Counted from the first letter of the stretch, positions 15,872-25,398 are shown. The stretch: 47,034 bases of DNA from Bdellovibrionales bacterium (GCA_005793345.1 SXSU01000107.1:1-47034), one strand, 5' to 3'. Made by a program: numbers and translations. Notes: generated from the letters alone by a model not told the origin.

Positions 15872-16932
15872 AGAACATAAAGGTTAAATATTTATTAATA
15901 ATTTTAATATATTCCTTTATAGGATTGAATGCAATCTCTTCCCAAGACAGATGTACTAATTTATTTAAAACTAAAATTAGTAACAATAGTTTTTTCAATA
16001 TAAATTTACAAAATAAAACCGTATTCAAACCTATTATAATTAGTACAAATATCCATAATATGAATATGATGATTGAGCAATCTTATATTCGATCAGCCTT
16101 AACTTTAGCTATTAAATTTCTTGATGAGTTTCAATTTTCTGATAAAATAAATATTTTATTTTCTTCTTTCAGAAACGGATATAATTCGACTTTCAAAACT
16201 ATTAATTTAAAAAGCTCACCTCAACTTAGAGACCCTTCAAATGAAAATTCAAATACGTTTTCTCAAAGTACTTTTTTGCATGAGTTTGCCCATAATGTAT
16301 TTGACATAACGATTACTCAAATACTTAAAAATAAGTTTCCGATTGATAATTTTTTAAAAGAGCTTGATAATATAATATTTCCAACTTTCTTTACTCCAAA
16401 ATATACAAATGAAGTTAATGAGAGACATTCAAAATTGCAGAACGAAATTTACTTAATATCTAATTCATACTATGGAAACAAATATTTGCTATGGAATATT
16501 ATTTACGGTCGAGAATTAAGTGCATTCAATGAACTTTTTGCAGATACACTTGTTATTCTAGTTGAAAATGATTTAACTGCAATGAGTAAATCGTTAATTG
16601 AAAGTAATGAAACACTCTATAGCAATAATGATATAAATTGTAGAAACTTTGATAATATTCAATTAATAAACGTAGATAACTCAAAAGTAAAATTGAATGA
16701 ATACAATTACTTTTCAGATGTACGACTTTGGATTGGAAGTTATTTGAAAAATAACCCTAAAAATCGTATCAAAAATGGAAATTCTATTCTAAAAGAAATT
16801 TTAAATTTTGCAATAGAAATTTCAACTGATAAAAATTATAAACTTGATTATTTAACAAATGAAGATGAGAAAATAATTTTAAACGTAAAATTAATTAATA
16901 GATTAAAACAAGTCACTTTTGAATATAATTAA
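15868..16932 (+). CDS. Secreted HExxH zinc metalloprotease-like protein
   Basis: 354 residues. Signal peptide ~5-24 (VKYLLIILIYSFIGLNAIS). The zinc-binding helix is FLHEFAHNVFD, with His138, Glu139 and His142. About 80 residues later, SAFNELFADTLVIL supplies a probable third ligand, Glu222 with Asp226 (ExxxD), the gluzincin arrangement. No specific peptidase family recognised; substrate unknown. The protein is very rich in Asn, Lys and Ile, fitting its AT-rich DNA. No Shine-Dalgarno; translation likely depends on the overlapping leader ORF. Direct repeats lie on both sides, suggesting an inserted or duplicated segment. Confidence 0.65.
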   Translation: MKNIKVKYLLIILIYSFIGLNAISSQDRCTNLFKTKISNNSFFNINLQNKTVFKPIIISTNIHNMNMMIEQSYIRSALTLAIKFLDEFQFSDKINILFSSFRNGYNSTFKTINLKSSPQLRDPSNENSNTFSQSTFLHEFAHNVFDITITQILKNKFPIDNFLKELDNIIFPTFFTPKYTNEVNERHSKLQNEIYLISNSYYGNKYLLWNIIYGRELSAFNELFADTLVILVENDLTAMSKSLIESNETLYSNNDINCRNFDNIQLINVDNSKVKLNEYNYFSDVRLWIGSYLKNNPKNRIKNGNSILKEILNFAIEISTDKNYKLDYLTNEDEKIILNVKLINRLKQVTFEYN

Positions 16933-17073
16933 AATATATTTAAAATATATTTAAAATATCCTGACTACAATTAATTTCAGAACTGAACCATATTTTTATA
17001 ACTAACAGGTAAATAAACTTCTTAAATATAAAATTAACCTATCTTGATAATAGTGATTTTCTATTGTTTTTTT

Positions 17074-17096
17074 ATCATAAAATCAAATAGTATTAA
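17074..17096 (+). repeat. 23-bp direct repeat, copy 2
   Basis: Identical to 15431-15453. Eleven bases later comes ACTCATCTAA-AGA-AAGTTA, a near match of the leader at 15781 (ACTCATCTAA-GGA-GAGTTA) that precedes the coupled ORF. The start region of the methyltransferase gene therefore partly duplicates that of the metalloprotease unit. Confidence 0.75.
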
Positions 17097-17132
17097 ATAA
17101 ATATTTACTCATCTAAAGAAAGTTAAACAAAA

Positions 17133-17780
17133 ATGAAATTTGCAATCACTGAACCAAATATTGAAAACTACGCAATAATGAAAAGTACATTACCAAGTAA
17201 TAGTTGTGCAGATCTAGAGTTATTCACTCGAGATCATGAACCTCGAGCGCAAATGTTAATAGGTAAACTTGAAGCCGCAACCCTTGGATTACTTATTAGA
17301 AGTATAAAGGCTAAACGTATACTTGAGATTGGTACTTTTACAGGTTATTCTGCTTTAGCAATGGCAGAACACCTCCCTAGCGATGGTGAAATTCACACAA
17401 TAGACATTGAGAAAAAAGAATATACTGATAAATTTTGGAAATCTTCACCCCATTTTAAAAAAATTAATTTCCATTTAGGACAAGCTTTAGAAGTTATTCC
17501 AAAATTAAAAGGTACTTTTGATTTTATTTTTATTGATGCAGATAAAGAAAATTATCTTAATTATTTTAACTTAACAGAAAAGTTACTTTCATCAAATGGA
17601 ATGATAGTCGTTGATAATGTTTTATGGGATGGCAAAGTTCTAATGAATGATAATGAACTCAAAAATGATAAAGCGACATTAGCTATAAAAGAATTTAATG
17701 AAATGATTCAAAATCGCAATGATTTATATAAAACATTACTTCCCATTCGAGATGGAATTTTTGTCATTACAAAAAAATAA
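17133..17780 (+). CDS. SAM-dependent O-methyltransferase (COG4122 type)
   Basis: 215 residues, the usual size for the caffeoyl-CoA/catechol O-methyltransferase-like family. SAM-binding motif I is ILEIGTFTGYSALAMA at ~65-80. Acidic motif II is IHTIDIEKKE, then FDFIFIDADKENYLNYF (metal and substrate region) and MIVVDNVLWDGKV. Start: ATG 17133, with a weak AAAGAAAG upstream. Cytoplasmic; substrate cannot be named. It is convergent with the MocR gene (10 bp between stop codons). Confidence 0.85.
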   Translation: MKFAITEPNIENYAIMKSTLPSNSCADLELFTRDHEPRAQMLIGKLEAATLGLLIRSIKAKRILEIGTFTGYSALAMAEHLPSDGEIHTIDIEKKEYTDKFWKSSPHFKKINFHLGQALEVIPKLKGTFDFIFIDADKENYLNYFNLTEKLLSSNGMIVVDNVLWDGKVLMNDNELKNDKATLAIKEFNEMIQNRNDLYKTLLPIRDGIFVITKK

Positions 17781-17790
17781 TTAATCAAAT

Positions 17791-19257
17791 TTAACCTTTT
17801 GATTTTTTAATGAGATCAAATAATGCTAACAACCCGGCTCTATTTTCTTGGGGCGTCTGCCCTGAGAATCCAATTCGCAAGTGAGTTCCTGCTTTAATAT
17901 CCAATTGATAATTAGATTCAGGATTTATAAAAATTTTATTTTGGCGTGCTATCTCAGATATTTTACTTGAATCTTGATTTAAATTTAACCAAAAAGCCAT
18001 TCCACCTGGAGGAGTATCCCAAGATAAGTCTGAAAATATATTTTTTTTAATATTGACTAAATCTTCTAGCATATTAGATCTTCGCTCTTCATATAGTCTT
18101 CGCATTTTACGAAGGTGTTTTTCAAACCCACCAGATTCCATCCAACGAGAAATCCCATCTTGAATAATCTGCTCATTTTGTCGAGATGAAATTCGTTTTA
18201 GCTTGTTAACTTCTTTTGCGAGCTCACAAGGAACAGCCATAAAACCAACTCTTGCAGATGGAAATAAAATTTTAGAAAAAGTCGACACATATAATACTAT
18301 ACCCCCTGGGTCGTTTGCTGCTAGAGGAGCAACTGGTTGACTCACATAATGAAATTCATGATCATAATCATCCTCTAGAATTAAAATATTATTATCATAA
18401 CAAAGTTCATACAGCTCCAGTCGTCGTTTCGCAGTCAACGTAACTGTAGTTGGATATTGGTGTAAAGGTGTAGAATAGATCATCCTTATTTTGTTTTTTT
18501 TTAGTTGTTTGCGTAGGTCCTCAACTACTAATCCTTCTTTATCAACAGCAATAGGAATAAGTTTTGCGCCTGCAAATCGAAGAGCTTCTATTGCTGGTGG
18601 ATAACCAAGGGCCTCTACCGCTACTCCATCACCTGATTTTATCAATAGTTGAGCAATTAAAAAAATAGCTTCTTGCGATCCATTGGTTACAATTATATCA
18701 CGGTCAGCGACTCCCCTTATACGACGCAAGTAAATTTTAATTTGATTAATTAAGTCTACACTTCCTGATGGATGACCGTATGATAAATTTTTTTTATTTC
18801 GAAGAGCATCATACATATGGGATTTAAATTCACTCATTGGAAATTCACGAATATCTGGAAACCCACTAGGAAATGAATACTTTGGTTTAACTTTATTGTC
18901 TGAATATTCAAGCAACACATTATTAGCGAATTTCATTTTTTTTCGAGTAAAAATATTGTTAGATGTTACACTAAATTTTTGAGGTTTTAAAAAATCTGTG
19001 GGGAGTTTTGGTGTTACCTGATAAAACTTTTTTTCAGTTGCAATAAGCCAACCTTCTGCAACCAACTCAGCAAATGCCCTCATAACTGTATGTCGATTTA
19101 TTTTAAACACATGACTTAATTCTCTTGTGGAAGGAAGTATTTCACCGGGAATTACTTTTCCATTTCGAATGGCTTGTCGAATACCCTCTGCCAAGCGCTG
19201 ATATTTGGGTTGATTAGTATGTTTAGAATTTTTTAGTTCAATTAATAGCTCTTTCAT
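17791..19257 (-). CDS. MocR/PdxR-type regulator (GntR HTH fused to aminotransferase fold)
   Basis: 488 residues. A GntR winged helix spans ~18-80 (LAEGIRQAIRNGKVIPGEIL, PSTRELSHVFKINRHTV). A fold-type I aminotransferase domain spans ~125-488, with NGSQEAI, EALGYPPA, LEDDYDHEFHY (Asp297 in the cofactor site) and STFSKILFP, where Lys329 is the pyridoxal-phosphate lysine. Such proteins sense PLP or amino compounds and switch the neighbouring divergent gene. Here that neighbour is a double-GNAT gene, not PLP synthase genes, so I do not call it pdxR. The start is at the usual GntR N-terminus. Confidence 0.9.
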   Translation of the reverse strand: MKELLIELKNSKHTNQPKYQRLAEGIRQAIRNGKVIPGEILPSTRELSHVFKINRHTVMRAFAELVAEGWLIATEKKFYQVTPKLPTDFLKPQKFSVTSNNIFTRKKMKFANNVLLEYSDNKVKPKYSFPSGFPDIREFPMSEFKSHMYDALRNKKNLSYGHPSGSVDLINQIKIYLRRIRGVADRDIIVTNGSQEAIFLIAQLLIKSGDGVAVEALGYPPAIEALRFAGAKLIPIAVDKEGLVVEDLRKQLKKNKIRMIYSTPLHQYPTTVTLTAKRRLELYELCYDNNILILEDDYDHEFHYVSQPVAPLAANDPGGIVLYVSTFSKILFPSARVGFMAVPCELAKEVNKLKRISSRQNEQIIQDGISRWMESGGFEKHLRKMRRLYEERRSNMLEDLVNIKKNIFSDLSWDTPPGGMAFWLNLNQDSSKISEIARQNKIFINPESNYQLDIKAGTHLRIGFSGQTPQENRAGLLALFDLIKKSKG

Positions 19258-19280
19258 CTGGTCTAATTATAATTACACTT

Positions 19281-19302
19281 CTGGTTGTTTACATTCAACC
19301 AG
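19281..19302. promoter_or_regulatory. Candidate MocR operator
   Basis: CTGGTTG and its inverted copy CAACCAG are separated by 8 bases, between the MocR gene and the divergent acetyltransferase gene. A third related CTGGTC lies at 19258-19263. Position and symmetry fit a regulator site overlapping both promoters. Confidence 0.45.
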
Positions 19303-19377
19303 TTTTTAACGACTATAAAGATATTCTTTTAGCAACTAAAAATATAAACAAACTTACGTTTTAATTAAAGGAAAGTT

Positions 19378-20520
19378 ATGAACTGGGCCATGGAACCGAT
19401 TTATCTAACCGACAATAATCTTACAATTAAGCCATTGATTGAAGATGAAATCAATAGCATTGCAAAAGCATTAGTAGATCCCGATGGATTTTTTGCAATA
19501 AATTGGAATATTAAAGATCATTTGAACATTGTAGATATGCTCAAAAAGCAATTAAACGCCTATCAAAATCTAAAAAACTACCCCTTTGTTTATTATGTAA
19601 ACGATGAAGTTGCAGGTATCAGCAGATTCTTAAACATCGATGCAACTCATAAATGTTTGGAAATTGGTGGAACCTGGATTGCTCCAAAATGGAGAAGAAC
19701 TTTTATAAATACAAAAGTAAAATATATTCTTTTAAAATATTGCTTTGAAAAATTAAATACAGAGCGAGTAGAGTTTCGTGTTAATGAAAAAAACTTCCAA
19801 TCACAAATGGCTGTTTTAAGAATTGGTGCAATTTTTGAAGCTAAACTTCGCAATAGAACCATTCCACCACTTACTCAACCTGCAGCAATGCATTGCTATA
19901 GTGTAATTCGTTCAGAATGGGCAAAAACAAAAGAACGTCTAGAACAACTCATGCAAAATAAATCAGTTCAAACTGAATTTTTGCCATATCACTTTAGTTC
20001 ACAAAATTTAAACATCGAAATATACAAACTTAGTGACAGTGTAGAACTTTATAATTTAGCAGTTAAAAATCAATCTCATATTCGTGGAAGTTTTCCAACA
20101 TGTGGTAACTTTACATCTCCGCAAGATGCAATGAGCTTTATCGCAAGAAAAGCTCATGATGCAGCTGCTGGACGAGACTTTTTTTATTCAATAAAATTAA
20201 TTAACACCTCAAAACAAATTGGCCATATTCACCTTAAAAACTTAAATTGGCAAATAGGCTCGGCAGATATCGGATACTTTATCGATGAATCTTATTGGCG
20301 TAAAGGATTTGCTTTTGAAGCTATCTCAAAAGCGATAACAGTACTTAAAAATAAAGGAATTCATCGATTAACTCTAAGAACTCTAGATGATAATTTTGCA
20401 AGCCAAGCTCTTGCATTGAAACTAGAATTTACTAAAGAAAGCTTCTCACCCCAAAGTTTTATTGATGGGTTCGGCAAAATAAGAGATACAATAACTTTCT
20501 CAAAAATTATTCAAAACTAA
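19378..20520 (+). CDS. Tandem GNAT acetyltransferase (two RimJ/RimL-like domains)
   Basis: 380 residues. Domain 1, ~5-180: LTIKPLIEDEINSIAKAL, YYVNDEVAGISRFLNID, GTWIAPKWRRTFINT, then RVEFRVNEKNFQSQ. Domain 2, ~195-378: FYSIKLINTSKQIGHIHLKN, IGYFIDESYWRKGFAFEAI (the acetyl-CoA-binding R-K-G-F-A), then LTLRTLDDNFASQALALKL. Domain 1 has W-R-R-T where the CoA loop normally has R-G-x-G/A, so it may be impaired, while domain 2 keeps a better loop. Substrate unknown; relatives acetylate protein N-termini, amines or antibiotics. AAAGGAAAG precedes the ATG. Divergent from MocR, its likely regulator. Confidence 0.8.
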   Translation: MNWAMEPIYLTDNNLTIKPLIEDEINSIAKALVDPDGFFAINWNIKDHLNIVDMLKKQLNAYQNLKNYPFVYYVNDEVAGISRFLNIDATHKCLEIGGTWIAPKWRRTFINTKVKYILLKYCFEKLNTERVEFRVNEKNFQSQMAVLRIGAIFEAKLRNRTIPPLTQPAAMHCYSVIRSEWAKTKERLEQLMQNKSVQTEFLPYHFSSQNLNIEIYKLSDSVELYNLAVKNQSHIRGSFPTCGNFTSPQDAMSFIARKAHDAAAGRDFFYSIKLINTSKQIGHIHLKNLNWQIGSADIGYFIDESYWRKGFAFEAISKAITVLKNKGIHRLTLRTLDDNFASQALALKLEFTKESFSPQSFIDGFGKIRDTITFSKIIQN

Positions 20521-20612
20521 ATTATAATTATAATTATTATTATACATAATAAGTATTGCATTCTTGTATTTTTCAAATTGAAATAATTGATATACAAATT
20601 CAAGGAGGCAAA

Positions 20613-22058
20613 ATGTTAAAAAAATTAACTTATGGATTTTTGAGTATAATACTTTTAATCGTAACGATTAATGCATGTTCTAAAAAATCAGATTCAAAAT
20701 CAACCAATGAGAGTTCTTACAATCTGCAAATTAGAATGGTTTCAAGTGGCGCTAGTACTGCCTCATCTTTTATGCAGTTTCAAAGTGTAAGTGATTCAAA
20801 TTTTTTAAATTCTAGTATTGGAAGCGGACCAGCTGAAGAAGTAACATTTAAAATTCAAAGTATGACTTTAGGAAGCACAACTGATTCGTCAATTAGTGTC
20901 CCTATTTTTTCAGATACAAATGGAAAATCTGTTACAGTCAGAGAATCCAGTGTTGATTTAAGTAATTTCTTTACAAAATTTTCATGCCTTGATTCTAACG
21001 GCAATTCTGTAACGGTTCCCGAAGGACAAACTTGTGATTGCGGAGTAAAAGCAGATGGAACTTTAATTCAAAAGGTTGCAACTACTTTACCTGATGGCAC
21101 TACAGGTTTGGCTTGTCCAGTCCTTGCAGACGGAGAGACGGCACCACTTGGTGTTATTTCTGTAAATCAAACAGGTACTTTTGATAAATTGACAGTTAAT
21201 TTTGTCAACTTAGGACAAATGAAAGGTTGTGTAACAGGAAAATATAAATCAACATCGGGAGATAACACAGGTACTACAGCAACAAACTGTACTCAAAGTG
21301 GAAAAGGGTTGGATGTGACTTCCATTACAACTTCCATATATGACTTTCCTAGTACTAATTCTGAGAATATGAATATCTACTTAAGTAAATCTGGATCACA
21401 AGGGGGGTCATCAATTACTAAAGAATTTGTAATACCTGGTGGCGTGACTATAGATTCAACTTCTACTCCATCAATAACATTATTAATCGATACAGGTCGA
21501 ATGTTACGCTTTTATAATGCTAATCAAGCATTTTCATCTCCGGGACCAACATATGAAACTTTGAAAAGTAATGCTTTTTTCTTTACAACTGTTTTTGAAG
21601 AGTCAATTTATGTATTTTTAGGTGTCCCTGGATCTATTCTTGGATACAGATGGGCTGCCGATGCTACAAATTGGACAACGTCATCAGCACCAAGTAATCA
21701 CCTTTGTACTTCGAATTGCAAAACAGTTGCTGGATGGATGACCTTAATACTTGATAAAGATGGAAAGCCAATGATGGCATCTCTTATGCCAGATGATGAT
21801 AATGCACTCACTGTTTTAAAAGGTGGAACGTATTCAACAACTACACCAGGTAAATTAGATAGCAGTGCAATAGTTGAAAATAGTTCAACTGATTGGTCAA
21901 TTAACTACAATCTTGGAACTCAACTATCAGGTACTATATATGGATTTGATCCAACTGGAGCACTATCTTCTTCTAATGATGGCACGTTTTCAATGACGTC
22001 AAACCACTCAGGAACTCAAAACTCTTGGGGTGCTTTAACATTTATAAGAAAATTATAA
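20613..22058 (+). CDS. Lipoprotein, unknown function
   Basis: 481 residues from ATG 20613, chosen because AAGGAGG lies 5 bases upstream; an in-frame ATG at 20556 lacks a site and puts extra residues before the signal. Signal LTYGFLSIILLIVTINAC gives a lipobox I-N-A-C, followed by SKKSDSK (no Asp at +2, so outer-membrane sorting is expected under the usual rule). The mature part is Ser/Thr/Gly-rich with a cysteine pair in GQTCDCGVK and others in LACPVL and GCVTGKYK. No family recognised. The 3' end is followed by a palindromic element. Confidence 0.75.
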   Translation: MLKKLTYGFLSIILLIVTINACSKKSDSKSTNESSYNLQIRMVSSGASTASSFMQFQSVSDSNFLNSSIGSGPAEEVTFKIQSMTLGSTTDSSISVPIFSDTNGKSVTVRESSVDLSNFFTKFSCLDSNGNSVTVPEGQTCDCGVKADGTLIQKVATTLPDGTTGLACPVLADGETAPLGVISVNQTGTFDKLTVNFVNLGQMKGCVTGKYKSTSGDNTGTTATNCTQSGKGLDVTSITTSIYDFPSTNSENMNIYLSKSGSQGGSSITKEFVIPGGVTIDSTSTPSITLLIDTGRMLRFYNANQAFSSPGPTYETLKSNAFFFTTVFEESIYVFLGVPGSILGYRWAADATNWTTSSAPSNHLCTSNCKTVAGWMTLILDKDGKPMMASLMPDDDNALTVLKGGTYSTTTPGKLDSSAIVENSSTDWSINYNLGTQLSGTIYGFDPTGALSSSNDGTFSMTSNHSGTQNSWGALTFIRKL

Positions 22059-22085
22059 ATATATTTTTATATATATAATACGTTA

Positions 22086-22149
22086 ATAACTGCTTATGAT
22101 TATGTCTGATATAATCGCGAAGCGATTAGACTTAATCATGAGCAGTTAT
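22086..22149. repeat. Palindromic intergenic element, copy 2
   Basis: 64 bp between two convergent genes. The outer arms begin ATAACTGCTTATGATTATG and end with AATCATGAGCAGTTAT. The inner hairpin is AATCGC-GAA-GCGATT, a C-G pair replacing the T-A pair of copies 3 and 4. Confidence 0.9.
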
Positions 22150-22164
22150 TATGAAAACACAAAC

Positions 22165-23040
22165 TTAGTTTTTTACAGAATCTTTTAAGATTACATCATT
22201 TACAACCCAAGAACTCATCGCAAGCCCAAAAGCTCCAGTTACAAAACTGGCTGATCCATAAATAATATTTCTTTTTTCACAAGTATGAAATTCATTATTT
22301 TTTTGCGGACAAAGACAACGAAAACCTCGCCCTTTATCATACTTAAGCTCCACAGGTAATATCATAGGTTCTTCAGAATACACACAAGGGACATCAAATT
22401 TTTCTTTTCGCGAAAAATTATATTTTTGTCGCAAAGTCTTACGCAATTGTTGAGCCATATTATCATCTTTTGTATCTGATAAATCAGTTAATTTAATTTG
22501 AAGGGGATCAAGTTTACCTCCAGCCCCACTCGAAGTAATTATTGAAATATTTTTTTGTTTACAATTGGCAATCAAATGACATTTTGCTGTGATATTATCA
22601 ATTGCATCTAGTAAATAATTAGGTTTTAAATTCAGAATTTCTTCAGAGGTTGATTCGTCATAAAATTTTACAATTCTATTCACCTGAATATGGGGATTAA
22701 TCTTTTGCAGTCGCTCGGCCATGATCTCCACTTTTTTTTCTCCAACATTTCCTTGAAGTGCATGGAGTTGACGATTTGCGTTTGTAATACAAATTTCGTC
22801 AAAATCTACTAATGTAATAATTCCGATCCCACTTCGCGCTAAAGATTCTGCAGCCCAAGAACCAACCCCACCCATACCAACAATCATAACATGGGTGTTA
22901 AATAATTTTTCCATTATTGAGTCGCCGATTAATCTTCCCATTCGATCAAATCTACGATGAAGAATATACTTTTGCTCTTCAGATTCCGAGTTAAAATTTT
23001 TATTTAAACATGAATTATTTATTACTTCGTTACTTTGCAT
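22165..23040 (-). CDS. tcdA: tRNA threonylcarbamoyladenosine dehydratase
   Basis: 291 residues, E1/ThiF-like. TcdA (CsdL) uses ATP to cyclise t6A37 of ANN-decoding tRNAs to ct6A. Landmarks: RRFDRMGRLIGDS at ~29-41, the nucleotide loop VMIVGMGGVGSWAAES at ~51-66, LVDFDEICITNANRQLHAL at ~75-93, and DAIDNITAKCHLI with a conserved Cys. The late SGAGGKLDPLQIKLTDLSDT and GSASFVTGAFGL are typical of TcdA rather than ThiF or MoeB, which carry four zinc cysteines. It is last in a leftward operon, 9 bp after the secreted-protein gene, with no clear Shine-Dalgarno, so coupling is likely. Confidence 0.9.
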   Translation of the reverse strand: MQSNEVINNSCLNKNFNSESEEQKYILHRRFDRMGRLIGDSIMEKLFNTHVMIVGMGGVGSWAAESLARSGIGIITLVDFDEICITNANRQLHALQGNVGEKKVEIMAERLQKINPHIQVNRIVKFYDESTSEEILNLKPNYLLDAIDNITAKCHLIANCKQKNISIITSSGAGGKLDPLQIKLTDLSDTKDDNMAQQLRKTLRQKYNFSRKEKFDVPCVYSEEPMILPVELKYDKGRGFRCLCPQKNNEFHTCEKRNIIYGSASFVTGAFGLAMSSWVVNDVILKDSVKN

Positions 23041-23049
23041 ATATTGTTT

Positions 23050-24495
23050 TTATTGAACTCTTGTAAACTCCAAGACGTCTTTGCTTGAAGAGGTTAATTT
23101 AAATAATCCAAGACCAGAAATACTTATAGTTTGTAATGGATTTGCCACATCAACGTAACTTCCGCTGATATCAATCTCATATATTGTTTCTTCAAAAGAA
23201 ATCAACCTTTCTCTTATTTGGCGAACAAATTTACTTTGATTAAGGATGGTTTCTTTAAATTTTTGAGAAAACATAGGCGAAACTCCACCCTTTACAACAA
23301 GCTTAATTGTTGTTGTCGCTAAAGTACCTCGTTGCCAAGCTTCTTTAACTTGAGATGACAAATCTTTCATTATGCCGTTAACCCATTGTTGAACTTTCTT
23401 ATGTGACCAAACATCACCTATCACATTTTCCCAATTGCTTTTACGAACAAGTTCAGCAAGAACACGTCCCGAAACTGCTTGTCGAGCATTTAAATTAATT
23501 TCTAATTGATAAGAATTTCCACGTATTGAATTTGAATTTGAGTTTTGTGAAATTAAAATTTTACGTATCTCACCCTCAACTATTACAGGTGATTTAAATA
23601 ATAATGAAAAACGAACTAAATCCTCGTTCGTCAATTGATCTTTTTGAGCTAGATCCTGTGGAATTATTGACAATCCATAATTTTCAGGTCGTTGAACTTT
23701 AAATCCTTGTTCTGAAAAACTTTGTATAAATAATTTTTCCATCATTAAATACTGATTTTCATATAATCGTAATTCTGGATCTTTTGAGTTTTCTTTCCAC
23801 CACTTAAAACTCTGACCTTGGCTTAAATCTAAATATCCCATCAAGGGTAGGATTTGAGGCATCGATTCATTAACATAAAATAAACCATTTTCTTTTAGCA
23901 TACTTTCTAAAACTTTTAAATTAGCATTTAATGTAATTGTTAAATTATAGTTCCCATTTTGATCTTTAGAAATTTCATTTGTCTTAATGAGAGGAATAAA
24001 TCGTCCTGAGTTTTTTATAATTTTATCTTGATAAGCCGTTTTATTTTTTTGAATTTGTTCTGCTCCGACTAAATCTGCAATCAATGATTCTGCAGTTTTT
24101 GCTATAGCTTCATCTGTCATTTTCTTTTTTGATTGAGAAGGACTTTCACCTTGAATTTGAGCAACATAAATTTTTTCAATGAGCCCTGACGGTAAGATTC
24201 CTCCATCTCGTAAGCCAAGTTGCTGCTGCTGATTCAGCAAATTTTCATTTACTCCTGATGAGTTTTTAAAATTATTTTTATTTTGAATAACAGAGCTTGG
24301 ATTTCTCTCTCCAGAATGGATTTTTACATCAAACCCCTTTTGCAATAGAATATTTTTATCTACACCTGTACTTCCTAACTCATTAAGCTCAGCTTCAGTT
24401 TGCGCAATTTTCTTTCCACTCAATGGAGTTTTTGCCGAAGTAAAAACGTTAAAGAAATTTACCAATGTAAAAATTATTGTTAATCGCAACAACAT
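23050..24495 (-). CDS. Secreted protein, unknown family
   Basis: 481 residues with signal peptide LRLTIIFTLVNFFNVFTSA. A Gln/Asn-rich linker covers ~30-120 (NLLNQQQQLGLRDGG). Then come predicted alternating helix/strand segments, including ELVRKSNWENVIGDVWSHK and WQRGTLATTTIKLVVKGG. No catalytic motif or family recognised. GAGGATGG precedes the ATG. It lies between a FecR-like secreted protein and tcdA in a leftward operon, so it probably acts in the envelope together with the FecR-like protein; tcdA may simply share the transcript. Confidence 0.7.
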   Translation of the reverse strand: MLLRLTIIFTLVNFFNVFTSAKTPLSGKKIAQTEAELNELGSTGVDKNILLQKGFDVKIHSGERNPSSVIQNKNNFKNSSGVNENLLNQQQQLGLRDGGILPSGLIEKIYVAQIQGESPSQSKKKMTDEAIAKTAESLIADLVGAEQIQKNKTAYQDKIIKNSGRFIPLIKTNEISKDQNGNYNLTITLNANLKVLESMLKENGLFYVNESMPQILPLMGYLDLSQGQSFKWWKENSKDPELRLYENQYLMMEKLFIQSFSEQGFKVQRPENYGLSIIPQDLAQKDQLTNEDLVRFSLLFKSPVIVEGEIRKILISQNSNSNSIRGNSYQLEINLNARQAVSGRVLAELVRKSNWENVIGDVWSHKKVQQWVNGIMKDLSSQVKEAWQRGTLATTTIKLVVKGGVSPMFSQKFKETILNQSKFVRQIRERLISFEETIYEIDISGSYVDVANPLQTISISGLGLFKLTSSSKDVLEFTRVQ

Positions 24496-24537
24496 ATTCC
24501 ATCCTCAATAAACACAACAAGTGTTTAATTTCAAAAT

Positions 24538-25398
24538 TTAATAATCACAAGGTGCTATTCGCTCAATCTGTTTTTTGTCAGAACTCAATTTAACTTTTAT
24601 TTCGTCTCCCCAGATTCCATTTGCAAAACAACGTTTTCGAATACAACTTTTCAAATTGCATTTCCAAAAACACTCGTTGTGTTTTGCAAAAGGTTCCGAA
24701 CAAATTTGTCCAGGCTTTGCTTTTGGCTTCACCTTAAGAATGACTTTTTGATTTTCAATAGTCATTTTTTTATTAAACTCTAATAATTCATTTTGTGATA
24801 ACTCAAGGCGAGGTTTTAAATCCCCCCTAGCAACTTTTTTTCCTTTTAACATAAAATCAAAAGAGGGCTCACCTTTTTCAATAACACCTTGAAAAATTCC
24901 CCGATGACCCGCCTCTAAAATTAATTCTTCCTCACGATAAATTCCTTTAATCCAACCCTTGCCATCAATTAATGTGGCCTCTGTCCGTCCAGAATCTGAA
25001 TCATAATTAAACACTAAATCTTTTCCTTCAAAGTGAAGGTGTGCATTGGGTGTCATAAACTCTAAAGACTTTACTGATTCAAAAATTAATCGAACAGTTC
25101 CTTCATTTAAATAATATTGTCCATTGGCCAATGATAGATTAGAATTCGAAAATATATAAATTTCGTTATTTCCTTGAGCTATTTTTAATTTTCCATCATC
25201 TCCTGTTTCAAGAACATTCCAACTTTGCAATAATTCGAATGCTTTTAACTGTGTCAAATTTTTTTTCTCAGTACCATTAAAAATGGTAACTTCGTAGGGC
25301 TTAACTTCATTTAATACTTTCCAACCTTCTTCACTTTTTAATTCAAGTTGAAAAAATATTATTAACAAAACTAATTTTTGTAAAATTGTTCGCTTCAT
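24538..25398 (-). CDS. Secreted FecR-domain-like protein with Cys-rich tail
   Basis: 286 residues. Signal peptide ILQKLVLLIIFFQLELKS. Residues ~40-190 read like a FecR beta-helix: VLETGDDGKLKIAQGNNEIY, LANGQYYLNEGTVRLIF, FMTPNAHLHFEGKDLVFNY, ATLIDGKGWIKGIY. In Bdellovibrio-type genomes FecR domains often occur as free secreted proteins rather than anti-sigma factors, and no sigma factor is adjacent here. The C-terminal ~60 residues hold seven cysteines (QICSEPF, NECFWKCNLKSCIRKRC, APCDY). First gene of the leftward operon, 42 bp before the next. Confidence 0.7.
   Translation of the reverse strand: MKRTILQKLVLLIIFFQLELKSEEGWKVLNEVKPYEVTIFNGTEKKNLTQLKAFELLQSWNVLETGDDGKLKIAQGNNEIYIFSNSNLSLANGQYYLNEGTVRLIFESVKSLEFMTPNAHLHFEGKDLVFNYDSDSGRTEATLIDGKGWIKGIYREEELILEAGHRGIFQGVIEKGEPSFDFMLKGKKVARGDLKPRLELSQNELLEFNKKMTIENQKVILKVKPKAKPGQICSEPFAKHNECFWKCNLKSCIRKRCFANGIWGDEIKVKLSSDKKQIERIAPCDY

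Noticed and set aside
15783..16028. 81-codon minus-strand hydrophobic ORF
   Set aside because: Antisense to the leader ORF and the signal peptide of the metalloprotease gene, which have much better coding evidence.
16930..16965. Tandem AAAATATATTT repeats after the metalloprotease
   Set aside because: Three short AT-only units, expected in such composition; no sign of function.
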